A model generated the notes under the pieces. It ran no database searches. It was not told where the DNA came from and saw nothing but the letters and a program-made list of their open reading frames with translations. 64,000 nucleotides of DNA, from contig NZ_AAXY01000001.1 of assembly GCF_000169375.1 (NCBI RefSeq), positions 496,001 to 560,000 of the forward strand, written 5' to 3'. Shown in pieces: positions 1-9,228 of the stretch. A program made the position numbers and the translations under genes. Source of the DNA: Marinobacter sp. ELB17. Its GTDB lineage: Bacteria; Pseudomonadota; Gammaproteobacteria; Pseudomonadales; Oleiphilaceae. Within the stretch, counting starts at the first letter, position 1; every line of letters starts with the position of its first letter.

Positions 1-1168
1 CTGCCCAAGCTTGCATCATCTCTTTGCGATCATCGATGAACTCTGTCCTGTTATAGGCGCGGCCGTGCATGTCCGCAACACGATGGGCTAATTGCATTTC
101 GATCAGGTGGACGGGGTACTTGAGTTCTTCCTGCAGTAGAGTCCGGGCCATCGCCCGAAATCCATGGGCGGTCATCTTTCCCCCGTATCCCATTCGATCA
201 AGTGCAGCTTTGATAGCAACATTGCTCATAGGCCGTTTTGCATCCCTGGCGTTGGGAAATACATAACGACTGCGGTGCGCCGTGACTGGCTCTAATTCCT
301 TGAGTATGGCTAATGCCTGATGCGACAGGGGGACAATCAAGGGTGCGCCGTTTTTTGTCGATGGTAGCTCCCATTGCGCCTTGTCGAAAACTACTTGCTC
401 CCAGAGCATCTGTCTGGTGTCTCCGGGACGCGTAAACACTAGCGGGGAAATCCTCAAGGCGGCTGAGGTTGCAAAGTGGCCCTGATAAGCATGGATATCT
501 TTTAATAGCTGTGAGACTTCTTCGGGGCGAACCAACGCGTGCTGGTGTTTCACTTGCGTGTTGGGTAAGTAACCGGTCAGATCGCGGGTAACGTCGGAGT
601 CGACCCTCGATGTTGCAACTGCATACCGGAATACCAGGCTAATGAGGGTTTTGACCCTGTGAGCGGTCTCTGTGTTGCCTTTTTTGACAATGGCATCCAG
701 GGCTTGCAGGACATCTGCGGGCAGAATGGAACGGATAGGGCGCCTGGCCAGTAGAGGAAAGGTGTAGATCTCTAGTCTTCTCTAGTTCCGGACTGCATGC
801 GCCTCCGTCACTTCAACAGAGTGTTTCTGCTTATACCAGTCCTCACAGAGCGTGCGAAAAGTATTCTCGCTGTCTGATATCCTCCGTGTGGATTCCCGCT
901 GTCGGTGAGAGTTCGGGTCGGTGTTCTGCTGGAGTAATGCTTTGGCTTCATCGCGAGCCCGGCGCGCAGCTGCGAGAGTCACTTGTGGGTAACTGCCCAG
1001 CGATAGTGTCTTCTCGTTACCCGCAAAACGATACCTTAGCCACCAATATTTGGACTCGCCCTTGAGGATCAGTGTCAGGCCGCCACCGTCTGCCAGCTTC
1101 CGTATCTTACCGGAGCCCTTGGCATTTTTGACTTCGTTGGCAGAGAGTTTGTTGAGCTGGTGGGCCAT
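1..1168 (-). pseudogene. int: P4-type tyrosine integrase of a second, tandem island; amber-interrupted and cut by the window edge
   Basis: Read on the minus strand from ATG 1168 (MAHQLNKLSANEV), this is a P4/CP4-57-like integrase: an N-terminal DUF4102 arm-binding domain (KLADGGGLTLILKG; GSYPQVTLAAARRARDEA), a core-binding segment (NTFRTLCEDWYKQKHS), then the catalytic domain. An in-frame TAG at 781-783 follows AHAVRN. The sister integrase at 38228 has TGG at the same codon, so this is a W-to-amber change. The frame stays open past the stop to base 1 and contains recognisable catalytic-domain sequence. It sits 177 bp downstream of the ssrA 3'-end copy, where such integrases normally lie. Unless the stop is read through or is a sequencing error, the enzyme is inactive. 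Confidence 0.85.
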
Positions 1169-1274
1169 GATTGTCCAATTTGTGGGTAACGACTTCTGAA
1201 AAAGTGCTGTTACCCACAATGTTACCCACAAGTGAGCGTGGATGCCAGTGGATCAATATGGATAAGGCAGGCAT

Positions 1275-1301
1275 AAAAAAAGCCCCGAAATCGGGGCTTT
1301 A
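1275..1301 (-). terminator. intrinsic terminator downstream of the ssrA 3'-end copy
   Basis: On the minus strand this is a 10-bp stem (AAAGCCCCGA / TCGGGGCTTT) with a 2-base loop, followed by a run of T. A near copy lies at 38324-38349 behind intact ssrA. Confidence 0.8.
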
Positions 1302-1344
1302 GGGCGTTTCAGTAGATCTCGCTGGACCCCTTGAAACTCTTGGT

Positions 1345-1469
1345 TGGTGGAGGCGGCGGGAATTGAACCCGCGTCCGGCAGCACTGTGCTTTAGGATCTA
1401 CATGCTTGTGTCCTTCTATTGATTTAACTTCAGGCTACCCGAAGGCCAGGGCGCAAGAAGCGAGTTCTT
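1345..1469 (-). repeat. direct-repeat copy of the ssrA 3' end (attachment site of the island)
   Basis: Matches 38394-38518 with about four substitutions in 125 bases. It includes the T arm, the acceptor 3' strand and the encoded CCA, but not the rest of tmRNA, and diverges abruptly at 1470. This is the displaced 3' end left when an element integrates into ssrA. One substitution lies in the acceptor strand and would give an A-C mismatch with the 5' strand of the intact gene. Confidence 0.85.
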
Positions 1470-1470
1470 A

Positions 1471-1827
1471 CGCGCAGCTTTCCAGACAGCGCCGGCCAAC
1501 TACTGGGCAGACATTCTGCAGGAAGCGGGCATTGCAGCAGCCCAACCGAATGCCATTGGAGATTTGCGCGAACAGTACAACCGCGAAGCTGATGGCACAC
1601 CGGGAACGGCTTTGGGGAGTTTCTCGTTCTCAACCTACGTGAACCACCCCAGTGGCCACAGCATTACGCAGATTGATCACTGCTCAGTTCGCCCGACAGA
1701 AGCATCTACCCGGGCCTTTGTGCCAGCCTCGTTACGAGGTTGGTTTTTTTATGCGTTACCGAACCTGCAAAAATCGCTAGTCCGCCGGATTTTTCCTCTA
1801 GGGCGACGACCCGAGTCAATCCCCTGA
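1471..1827 (+). pseudogene. C-terminal fragment, probably CaiB/BaiF-type CoA transferase
   Basis: A reading frame runs straight out of the ssrA repeat without a start codon: RAAFQTAPANYWADILQEAG, then a long stretch to about 1705 resembling the C-terminal part of type III (CaiB/BaiF) CoA transferases. The last ~40 codons look like non-coding sequence, and a terminator-like hairpin lies inside the frame at 1723-1750. No promoter or start is visible, so this is a boundary fragment of a gene cut by the insertion or by a deletion. The family call rests on overall resemblance and is moderate. Confidence 0.4.
1723..1750 (+). terminator. intrinsic terminator
   Basis: Nine-base stem CCAGCCTCG / CGAGGTTGG (one G-T pair) with loop TTA, followed by seven T. 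Confidence 0.75.
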
Positions 1828-2220
1828 ATAATGTCGCTAAGCAGGCTTTTACGACGCAACCGTCGTTGTGATTTCGAAAACATCATCAAGGCTAAAGTAT
1901 AGCGTTGCACCGCGAGGTAGAACACCAACGCTGCCCTGCCTTGCTAGCGTGTAGCCGCGCTCAGTTCTTGAGACTGGCGAATAGAAAACGGCACACTTGG
2001 TCCGTTCTGAATATGGAAGGGGCCGGCGATATTGCGCCGGCTGCTGCCATGGCCATGATGATTGTGATTACGTCTGCCAGCGTAAGGATAATACACTGGT
2101 TGTTGACTATGAAGTTACGTTCGCGGCTGCTCGCTCTGGCGAACACCAGCGCTTTAAGACGCCACAAATTCCTTAAACTCACGGGCGGTCTTAGACGGCC
2201 TCTCGACTTGGGAAATTGCC
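1828..2220. other. non-coding stretch at the left end of the island
   Basis: I see no convincing gene here. The frames on both strands are low-complexity or proline/arginine shadows and lack a ribosome binding site. Probably island-boundary sequence plus the leader of the next gene. Confidence 0.5.
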
Positions 2221-2996
2221 ATGAATATGAAGGACTCCCTTTTGAAGGTTGTGCACGAGACTCTTGCCGAATCGGGCACCATAGCACGGCATTATTTTCG
2301 TCAGTCGCTTGCAGTAACTGCCAAAAGAGATTTAAGCCCGGTAACTCTGGCCGATCAGGAAATTGAGGCAGCCATGCGCAAGGTGATACACCAGCATTTC
2401 CCTGAGTACAGCATTGTAGGGGAGGAAGGGGAGGATCAGTTAGGAGCGGGCTCTTATACCTGGACGCTGGACCCCATTGATGGCACCAAAAGTTTTATCA
2501 GCGGCCTGCCACTTTTCGGGACTTTGATCTGTGTGTCGCGAGAAGAGCAGTTTCTGATAGGCGCCATTGATATCCCGATCTTAAACGAACGTTGGATTGG
2601 TGTTTTGGGGCAAGGCTCCACCTTTAACGGCGCCCCCTGTAACGTATCCGATGTTACTGACATCGGTTCAGCCACACTTTTCAGCACTGAACCAAATATG
2701 TTTAATACTGGTCAGGCTGCACGCCTCAAAAAATTGGAATCTGCGGTGAGGCTGCGCAGGTATGGCGGCGATTGCTACAGCTACGGGCTTCTGGCCATAT
2801 TGATCTGGTAGTCGAGGCGAGTCTTCATCCTTATGATTGGATGCCGGCTGTGCCAATTATTCAAGAAGCAGGAGGCGTCATAACGGATTGGCAGGGAAAC
2901 GCGCTGCATCGAAATAGTGAGGGTTCCGTGATAGCGGCAGGGACCCCAGAATTGCATTCTGCAGCCTTGGCGTTGCTCGCCGGCGCGAACCAGTAA
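2221..2996 (+). pseudogene. inositol-monophosphatase-family phosphatase (HisN-like), frameshifted
   Basis: The first 196 codons carry the hallmarks of Mg-dependent IMPase-fold phosphatases: TLADQEIE, the VGEEGED metal-ligand motif and LDPIDGTKSFISG (DPxDGT). Around 2785-2800 the frame breaks and the protein ends at 2811. Homology continues in the +1-shifted frame (ASGHIDLVVEASLHPYDW, then the AGG segment of the second metal motif) to 2996. Rejoined, the protein is about 258 residues, the normal family length. Histidinol-phosphatase, 3'(2'),5'-bisphosphate nucleotidase and inositol phosphatase cannot be told apart here; the GLPLFGTLI region resembles HisN-like members. Its neighbours are an EamA permease and a GntR regulator. 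Inactive unless the shift is a sequencing error. Confidence 0.75.
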
Positions 2997-3034
2997 ACGG
3001 GAGGTTTAAAACCTGGAAACGGGTTTCATTCATA

Positions 3035-3943
3035 TTAGGCAAGGCTGATTAAAACGATCCCTGTAAAGAGGGTCAGAGTGCCGATCAATTTCGACGGTGT
3101 GCCTGGCTCTTTAAGCAGATAGATGGCAAAAATGACGGCAATGGGAATGCTGAGCTGGCGAAAAGCGACTACGTAACTGACGTTATCTACGTAGGCCATG
3201 CTAATCAGCACCAGCGCATAGGTGAGTGTCATGGCGAAGCCGGTTAATGCGGTTTTTGAAAGATGTTTGTGAACAATCTCGCGCACATGCTCGCGGCTAG
3301 TCCTATTAGGTAACACTATGCAACATAACCATACCGAAGCACTCATATTTACAAAAAATAGGTAGATCAGGCTTATTTCATTGACAGACAATTGCAAGGC
3401 TTCGTTGTTTCTGAGTAGGGTCAGTGCTTTGTCATCGACAAGTGTATATCCGACAGTGCCAAGAGCACTTACTAATGCAAAGCAACACGACATATTTATA
3501 AACGTACGGAAGCTGATCCCTCGCAGAGATGGGATGGGTATTATCAGGCAGCCGATCGAGACTAGTATGATGCCGCTCATGGCAAGCAGCCCAAGACTTT
3601 CTCCCTGAGCCAGAAGAACTGTCATGATTGCGATAAGTAATACCGGTAACGCACGTAATAGGGGATAGGCAATGGAAATCGCACCGTGTTTGTAAGCGCC
3701 TGCCAACGCCCACATGTAGATAGCCTGAAAAAAACCGGTTAGCAAAATAAGCTGCCATATCAGAGGCGGCAGCGACAACAAGTCTTCGCCGTTGATCAGA
3801 ATAGCGGGAGTCAATAATAGGCAGGAAAACAAAGTGGCAATTAGGAAAAAGGCTGGAGACGGATGAACGGTTTTTCCGAGTAGGTTCCAGCCTGCGTGTA
3901 AAAATGCCGAAGTAACCAGCAGAAACCCTGCAAAAACGCTCAT
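3035..3943 (-). CDS. EamA/DMT-family permease
   Basis: A 302-residue integral membrane protein with about ten hydrophobic segments and the duplicated EamA architecture; the N terminus (FLHAGWNLLGK) is typical of the family. It should act as a small-molecule transporter in the inner membrane; the substrate is unknown. It is transcribed divergently from the GntR/UTRA regulator at 4226 across a 282-bp gap, and convergent with the phosphatase gene. A DUF6/EamA subfamily is known to accompany phosphonate catabolic operons with a UTRA regulator, so a phosphonate link is possible, but no phosphonate enzyme is present here. Confidence 0.8.
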   Translation of the reverse strand: MSVFAGFLLVTSAFLHAGWNLLGKTVHPSPAFFLIATLFSCLLLTPAILINGEDLLSLPPLIWQLILLTGFFQAIYMWALAGAYKHGAISIAYPLLRALPVLLIAIMTVLLAQGESLGLLAMSGIILVSIGCLIIPIPSLRGISFRTFINMSCCFALVSALGTVGYTLVDDKALTLLRNNEALQLSVNEISLIYLFFVNMSASVWLCCIVLPNRTSREHVREIVHKHLSKTALTGFAMTLTYALVLISMAYVDNVSYVVAFRQLSIPIAVIFAIYLLKEPGTPSKLIGTLTLFTGIVLISLA

Positions 3944-4199
3944 ACCACGATTCCATTCTACTGATTTGTTTAGAGCTGCGGGTTTGAAGATATTTTACCT
4001 TAAAGCGGTACCGTAATTATGGTGTAGACCAGTATCCCTTGCAAGCTGAAAATCTGCGCTAATGGAGTCTTCTATTCGAATTTTTACGTAGCCAATAGGG
4101 CTGCTTTTAATGCCCCCGGACTTAGCGGAATATCATGGCAAACTCATGGGTTAGTGCGTTGCTTAAGTACGAATCGCTACGTATAATTCCGCCGATTAC

Positions 4200-4211
4200 T
4201 GATTATAATCA
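4200..4211. promoter_or_regulatory. palindrome upstream of the GntR regulator, candidate operator
   Basis: Perfect 12-bp palindrome TGATTATAATCA, ending 14 bases before the ATG at 4226 and followed by a partial palindrome around GGTATACACC. The location fits autoregulation by the GntR protein or control of the divergent permease. This is inference from position and symmetry only. Confidence 0.4.
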
Positions 4212-4225
4212 CAGGTATACACCGC

Positions 4226-4960
4226 ATGAAAGATCTCCATATACCGTTTTATCTGAGGCTCAGGGATAAGCTGGCAGGCGATATTGAGAGATCTGTGCTG
4301 CAACACCATGCGAAGTTGCCGTCAGAGCGAGAACTTAGTAAAACTTATGATCTTAACCGAGTAACCGTGCGCCAGGCTTTAATGCAGCTGGAGTCAGAGG
4401 GCCTGATCTATCGCTTAATTCGTCGCGGTTGGTATGTTTCACCGCCAAGACTTTTTTATGATCCGTCCAAGAATATCAGTTTCATGGATAACGTTCGTGC
4501 TCAGGGCCACGTGCCGGAGACGATAATTCTTTCAAAGAGTGAATTGGCAGCGTCTGTTTGGACAAATCGCACTATGGGCATTGAGCTCGGAGCCCCAGTA
4601 CACTTGCTTCGTCGATGTAGGACGATTGATGGGCGTGCAGTCTTGGTCGAACACATTCATGTTAATGCAACATTATGTCCGGGTTTGCTGGATTTGCCTC
4701 TGGATTGCTCATTGACTGCACTTCTTCGCGAACATTATGGCATTCGTATCAGCAGAACACGGGTGAATATGTACCCAGCACCATTGAATGGTGATCAGGC
4801 TGCAGAACTTAATGTGGTTGCGGGTGCGCCAGGGCTATTTCTTACCCGAACCAGTTATGATCAGAATGATCAGGTCGTTGAGTTCGATCAGGAGTTCTGG
4901 CGCCATGATATAATTGAAATTGCGTTGGACGTATTAAACAACGCTGCCGACTCAGAATAG
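4226..4960 (+). CDS. GntR-family (HutC/UTRA) transcriptional regulator
   Basis: 244 residues. The N-terminal winged helix-turn-helix (about 10-72) has the GntR signature LPSERELSKTYDLNRVTVRQ. From about 95 to 235 it has a UTRA ligand-binding domain with the typical LLRRCRTIDGRAV and FLTRTSYDQNDQVVEFDQE segments. Such proteins repress neighbouring uptake and catabolic genes until a small ligand binds. The gene is divergent from the EamA permease, so the two and the phosphatase probably form one regulatory unit. A PhnR-like (phosphonate) role is one option given the permease neighbour; I cannot separate it from HutC-type regulators by reading. Confidence 0.85.
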   Translation: MKDLHIPFYLRLRDKLAGDIERSVLQHHAKLPSERELSKTYDLNRVTVRQALMQLESEGLIYRLIRRGWYVSPPRLFYDPSKNISFMDNVRAQGHVPETIILSKSELAASVWTNRTMGIELGAPVHLLRRCRTIDGRAVLVEHIHVNATLCPGLLDLPLDCSLTALLREHYGIRISRTRVNMYPAPLNGDQAAELNVVAGAPGLFLTRTSYDQNDQVVEFDQEFWRHDIIEIALDVLNNAADSE

Positions 4961-5106
4961 AGCTGTCCGGGTTCTCGCCGTACAAGGCTTCGAGCTTTTT
5001 TGACAGCACCAGCAATGAGGTCGTTTCTGCCAGAGCCTGATCTTCACGGCGAACTTCAGCTTTTAGATGGTTTTACGGGCATCGCGCTGCTGTTTGCTCC
5101 ATTAAA

Positions 5107-6165
5107 TTAGGAAGCAGGGCCGATGATGTGCTTGACCTCCAGGTAGGCTGCGAGCCCCCAGGGCCCGAGCTCTCGGCCGATACTGCTGCGCTTGAAGCCG
5201 CCCCAGCCGGTCTCTGACAGCACCAGTTGTTCGCTGTTGAACCAGATGCTGCCGGCTTGCATTTCACGGCCGATTCGTTGGGCGCGTTCGCTGTCGCCGC
5301 TGATCACGGTGGCGACCAGGCCGAAGTCGCTGTCATTGGCCAGCTCGATGGCCTCTTCTTCCATAACCAGAATCGGCGACTTGCCGCCCAGCTCTAGCGA
5401 GATGCCCTTGGTCGTGTCGCTTGCCGCCCGCATGACGGCTTCGCCGACCCGGTTGCTGCCGGTGAACGAGACCTTGTCGATGCCGGGATGGCGGCTGATG
5501 CCCTGTCCATCGCCATGCAGGAGGTTCAGAACACCGGCGGGCAAACCGATGTCCAGGGCAATATCGGCCAGCACCTGCTCGGGCAGCGGCGTTACCTCGG
5601 AGGGCTTGAGTATCACCGTGCAGCCGGCCGCGAGCGCCGGCGCAAGCTTCCAGGCGCTGGTCACCAGCGGAAAGTTCCAGGGGGTAATCAGTCCCACGAC
5701 ACCGACCGGGTCGTGATAGCAGCGCGCCACGACACATTTCATCTCCAGTGCGACGGATTCTCCCTGACGGGCATCCAGCGCCCGCGCCTGTCCCGCATAG
5801 TAGCGATAGCAGGCGATGGCATCGTCCAGATCGATCGCCGCTTCCGCTATTGCCTTGCCGTTATTGGTCGAGGAGAGACGGATCAGCGCCTCGCGGCGTT
5901 TCGTCAGCGCGTCGGCGAAGCCGTCAAGATAGTCGGCCCGGCGGGTACCGCTCAGGCGCCGCCAGGCGGGGAGGGCGAGCCGGGCGGCTGCCACCGCAAC
6001 ATCCACGTCTGCCGGGTCGCCTGCGGTGACCTCGGCAATCACGCTCTCGCGGAACGGGTCGGTGACTGTCAGGCGGCGCTGCCCGTGGCTGGCCACCCAT
6101 TGGTTGTTGATGAACTGCTTGTCGAGACAGGGCATGTCGAGTCCTGTCATGGGGGTATCCGTCAT
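5107..6165 (-). pseudogene. aldehyde dehydrogenase (KauB-like), catalytic-cysteine region deleted in frame
   Basis: The start ATG at 6165 overlaps the aruI stop (ATGA), so it is the last gene of the guanidino operon. The N-terminal NAD-binding half is intact (GLITPWNFPLVTSAWKLAPA, KPSEVTPLPEQ, FTGSNRVGEAV) through LELGGKSPILVMEE. The sequence then jumps to EEAIELANDSDFGL, which normally lies ~130-140 residues later, and runs to a normal C terminus. The protein is 352 residues instead of ~490 and lacks the segment with the nucleophilic cysteine, so it should not oxidise aldehydes. By context it would have converted 4-guanidinobutyraldehyde to 4-guanidinobutyrate, the KauB step of the arginine transaminase pathway. 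The reading frame is otherwise clean, suggesting a recent deletion or an assembly artefact. Confidence 0.8.
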
Positions 6166-7781
6166 TGAGGGGTCGCCAGCGAGCGCTGCCAACCGGTCGC
6201 GTCCACTTCGATCAGCATCGGGCCGTCCAGAGGCCGGCTGGCTAGGGCAGCACTGAGGCTGGTGGGGCTGTCGACGCGAGTCGCCCGACATCCGAACCCG
6301 CGGGCGAGCGTCAGAAAGTCGGGGGCCTTGAGGTCGACGCCGAGGTGTTCGACACCGTGGGCATCCATGAAGCGGCGTATCTCTTCGTACCCGGCGTTGT
6401 GCCACAGCAGAACGACCACCGGCAGGCGCTCTTCCACGGCGGTGGCGAGTTCCGACAGGGTGAACATCACGCCGCCGTCGCCGACCAGTGCGATCACCGG
6501 CAGTGCCGGCTGGCCGAGCTGGGCGCCTATTGCGGCAGGCAGGCCGTAGCCAAGGGTGCCGTAGCCGGTGGAGGCGTTGAAGTAGCGCCGTGGCGCCGGC
6601 TGCGAGACCAGGTGATTGCCGGCATACACCGGGGCCGTCGAGTCGCCGACCAGAATGGCCTCCGGTAGTGCTATCGCGAGGGCTGCATAGAGTGGCACGA
6701 AGGGCGCGAAGGCCGGATCGTTGGCTAGGTCCAGTTTGGCAAGGGCCAGCGCCGTGCGTTCCCGACCTCCCTTCTGCATGGGGTGCGGCAGACGCTCGAC
6801 CAGCAGCTCGAGACTGCGGCCGGCATCGCCCACCAAGCCTAGCGCCAGCGCTTGGTTGCGCACCAGTTGCTGGGCATCCAGGTCGATACGGATCAGCCGA
6901 CCGGTCAAGGCGAAGCCCTCGTCGAACACCACGTCGTAATCGGTCTCGCCGAGTTCGGTGCCCACCGCCAGGATCACGTCGGCATTCGCCGCCAGCTCGC
7001 GCAGCGCCGGCAGGGCGGCGTTGGCGCCCAGGTCGAGCGGATGGTGTCGGCCCAGCAGCCCCTTGGCATTGATCGTGGTTACGGTCGGCGCGTCGAGACG
7101 TTCGACCAGATGGCGCGCCGCGTCGGGGGCATCCACGCAGCCGCCACCGAGGAGCACCAGGGGGCGCTCGGCGGCCGTGAGCCAGTCTACTGCCTGGGCG
7201 AGACCCTGGGGGTCCGGCGCCGGCCTATACAGAATCGGCGGTAGCCACTGGCTCGGTGCCGCGACCGGTGCATCGAACAGGTCGATGGGAATCTCGATAT
7301 GGACGGGTCCGGGTCGCTCGCTGCGAAACACCACGAAGGCCCGGGCCAGCACCTCGGGTAGCTGGCCGGGATCGAGCAGGGTGTGGCTGAAGCGCGAGAC
7401 CCCGGCGATCAGTTGTTGCTGGCTGGGTAGCTCATGCAGGCGTCCCTGACCCATTCCTAGGGTGGCGCGACGATTGACGCTGGAGATCACCAGCATGGGA
7501 ATGGAGTCGGCAAGCGCCTGACCCATCGCCGTGGCAATATTGGTCATTCCGGGCCCGGTTATGATGAAGCACACCCCGGGGCGTCCGGTGGCGCGTGCGT
7601 AACCGTCAGCCATGAAGCCTGCGCCCTGTTCGTGGCGCGGCGATACGTGGCGGATGCCCGCGGCTTCGCCTCCCTCCAGGCCGCGGTAGAGCTCAATGGT
7701 GTGCACGCCTGGGATACCGAAGACGGTGTCGAGGCCATAGGTATCACGTAGCAATCGAATCAGCAGTTCAGCACAAGTCAT
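6162..7781 (-). CDS. aruI: thiamine-diphosphate decarboxylase, 5-guanidino-2-oxopentanoate decarboxylase type
   Basis: 539 residues from ATG 7781, chosen because the family's N terminus begins there (MTCAELLIRLLRDTYGLDTV) and an AGGA-type site precedes it. Three-domain ThDP enzyme: N-terminal PYR domain with the catalytic Glu in RHEQGAGFMADGYARATG, a central domain, and a C-terminal PP domain with the ThDP/Mg motif GDGGVMF...WHNAGYEEIRR. It resembles Pseudomonas AruI, which decarboxylates 2-ketoarginine to 4-guanidinobutyraldehyde, more than acetolactate synthase. The neighbouring guanidinobutyrase and aldehyde dehydrogenase support this. It lies 11 bases downstream of the transporter stop and overlaps the dehydrogenase start, so it is operonic. 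No arginine transaminase (aruH) is in the cluster. Confidence 0.8.
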   Translation of the reverse strand: MTCAELLIRLLRDTYGLDTVFGIPGVHTIELYRGLEGGEAAGIRHVSPRHEQGAGFMADGYARATGRPGVCFIITGPGMTNIATAMGQALADSIPMLVISSVNRRATLGMGQGRLHELPSQQQLIAGVSRFSHTLLDPGQLPEVLARAFVVFRSERPGPVHIEIPIDLFDAPVAAPSQWLPPILYRPAPDPQGLAQAVDWLTAAERPLVLLGGGCVDAPDAARHLVERLDAPTVTTINAKGLLGRHHPLDLGANAALPALRELAANADVILAVGTELGETDYDVVFDEGFALTGRLIRIDLDAQQLVRNQALALGLVGDAGRSLELLVERLPHPMQKGGRERTALALAKLDLANDPAFAPFVPLYAALAIALPEAILVGDSTAPVYAGNHLVSQPAPRRYFNASTGYGTLGYGLPAAIGAQLGQPALPVIALVGDGGVMFTLSELATAVEERLPVVVLLWHNAGYEEIRRFMDAHGVEHLGVDLKAPDFLTLARGFGCRATRVDSPTSLSAALASRPLDGPMLIEVDATGWQRSLATPQ

Positions 7782-7792
7782 GTCAGAGTTCC

Positions 7793-9178
7793 TCATCCTA
7801 CCAGCCAGTGGGCCATGACGACGATGATCGGCAGGGTAATGGCCGTGCGCAGCAGGAAGATGGCTAACAGTTCCCAAAGTTTCATCGGGATCTTCGACTT
7901 CAGCAGCAGGGCGCCGATTTCTGACATGTAGACCAGCTGGGTCAACGACAGGCAGGCGATCACAAAGCGCGTCAGCTCGCTCTCGATGTTGCTACCCAGA
8001 ACCGCCGGCAGGAACATGTCGGCAAAGCCTACCAGGATAGCGGGAGCCGCGGCCTCTGCCTCTGGCAGGCCCATCCACTGCAGTACCGGCACGATAGGCA
8101 TCGACAGCCAAGTGAACAGCGGCGTGAATTCCGCCAGGATCAGCGCTACGGTACCAATGGCGATGACCAGCGGCAGCAGGCCGAAGAAGATATCAGCGAC
8201 GTTGAATAGGGCGATGCGCACCAGCTGCTGCGGACTCGGGGCTTTCTCCGCGCGGGCCACGGCCATGCCCAGGCTGAAGCGCAGCAGGCCTTGGTCGCCG
8301 GTAGGCTCCTCCTGCAAGCGGCAGCCTACCGGCTCATAGTAGGTATTGGGCTTGAGCGACAGCGGTGGCAACCGTGGCACAATCACCGCAGCTACCAGAC
8401 CGGCGACCACCACCGTCAGGTAGAAAGGTACGAAGAGGTGGTTGATGCCGATGAAGCTGGCCACCAGAATCGCGAAGGCAATGGAGACGATGGAGAAGTT
8501 GGTGGCGATGGCCGACGCCTCGCGACAGTTGTAGAAGCCTTTCTCGTACTGCTGAGTGGTGATCAGCACGCCGACGGTGCCCGAGCCCATCCACGAGGCG
8601 GTGGCATCGATGGCACTGCGCCCCGGCAAGTTGAAGATCAGGCGAAACGGCTTTCTTGCCATGCTGCCGATGAACTCCATGAAGCCGAAGTCGACTAGAA
8701 ATGGCAGCAGGATGGCGGCAAAGAAAAAGAAGGTCAGCAGCACCGGTGCAAGGTCGTTAAGCATCACCCCGCCGGTGAAAGAGGCGGTGATGAATTCCGG
8801 TCCGACCTGGAAGTAGGTCATCAGCGCGAAGACGGCACCCAACGCCCGCATGACAACCCACAGCGGCGCCACGTCGAACAGTTCCTCGACCTTGCCCTCA
8901 CGCGCCCAGCCTGGATGGGTAAACTTGACCACCAGGGTCAGTGCCACGGACAGGCATAGTACTACCGTAGCGATGGCCGGCAGGGCATTCCCCAGCAGGG
9001 CCTTGAGGCCATCGGCGGCGAACCCCATGCCGATGTTGATGGTACCGCCCACGGAGAAGGGCACCAAGAAAAGCAGCACGCCGAGCAGCGAAGGCACGAG
9101 GAACTTAATCAGTCCATGCCGAGATAGAGGGGCGCCCTCAAGCGCTATGTTGTCGGATATATCGAGGGAAGATGACAT
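7793..9178 (-). CDS. YjiH-family transporter (nucleoside-recognition/GATE domains)
   Basis: 461-residue membrane protein with about 10-11 hydrophobic segments and the YjiH pattern: an N-terminal LVPSLLGVLLFLVPFSVGG segment, a central GATE domain (DATASWMGSGTVGVLITTQQ) and a second gate-like half (VGFADMFLPAVLGSNIESE). The family is poorly characterised. Here it lies between guanidinobutyrase and the decarboxylase in one operon under a sigma54 promoter, so uptake of arginine, agmatine or a guanidino acid is a reasonable inference. The gap to the upstream gene is 50 bp. Confidence 0.8.
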   Translation of the reverse strand: MSSSLDISDNIALEGAPLSRHGLIKFLVPSLLGVLLFLVPFSVGGTINIGMGFAADGLKALLGNALPAIATVVLCLSVALTLVVKFTHPGWAREGKVEELFDVAPLWVVMRALGAVFALMTYFQVGPEFITASFTGGVMLNDLAPVLLTFFFFAAILLPFLVDFGFMEFIGSMARKPFRLIFNLPGRSAIDATASWMGSGTVGVLITTQQYEKGFYNCREASAIATNFSIVSIAFAILVASFIGINHLFVPFYLTVVVAGLVAAVIVPRLPPLSLKPNTYYEPVGCRLQEEPTGDQGLLRFSLGMAVARAEKAPSPQQLVRIALFNVADIFFGLLPLVIAIGTVALILAEFTPLFTWLSMPIVPVLQWMGLPEAEAAAPAILVGFADMFLPAVLGSNIESELTRFVIACLSLTQLVYMSEIGALLLKSKIPMKLWELLAIFLLRTAITLPIIVVMAHWLVG

Positions 9179-9228
9179 ACAGTACCTCAGCTTGAATTAT
9201 CGTTGTTGTATCGGCGTGGCCGGGAATC

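Noticed and set aside
1345..1469. A tRNA-like gene (T arm and CCA end)
   Set aside because: It is only the 3' part of tmRNA duplicated by integration; there is no D or anticodon arm.
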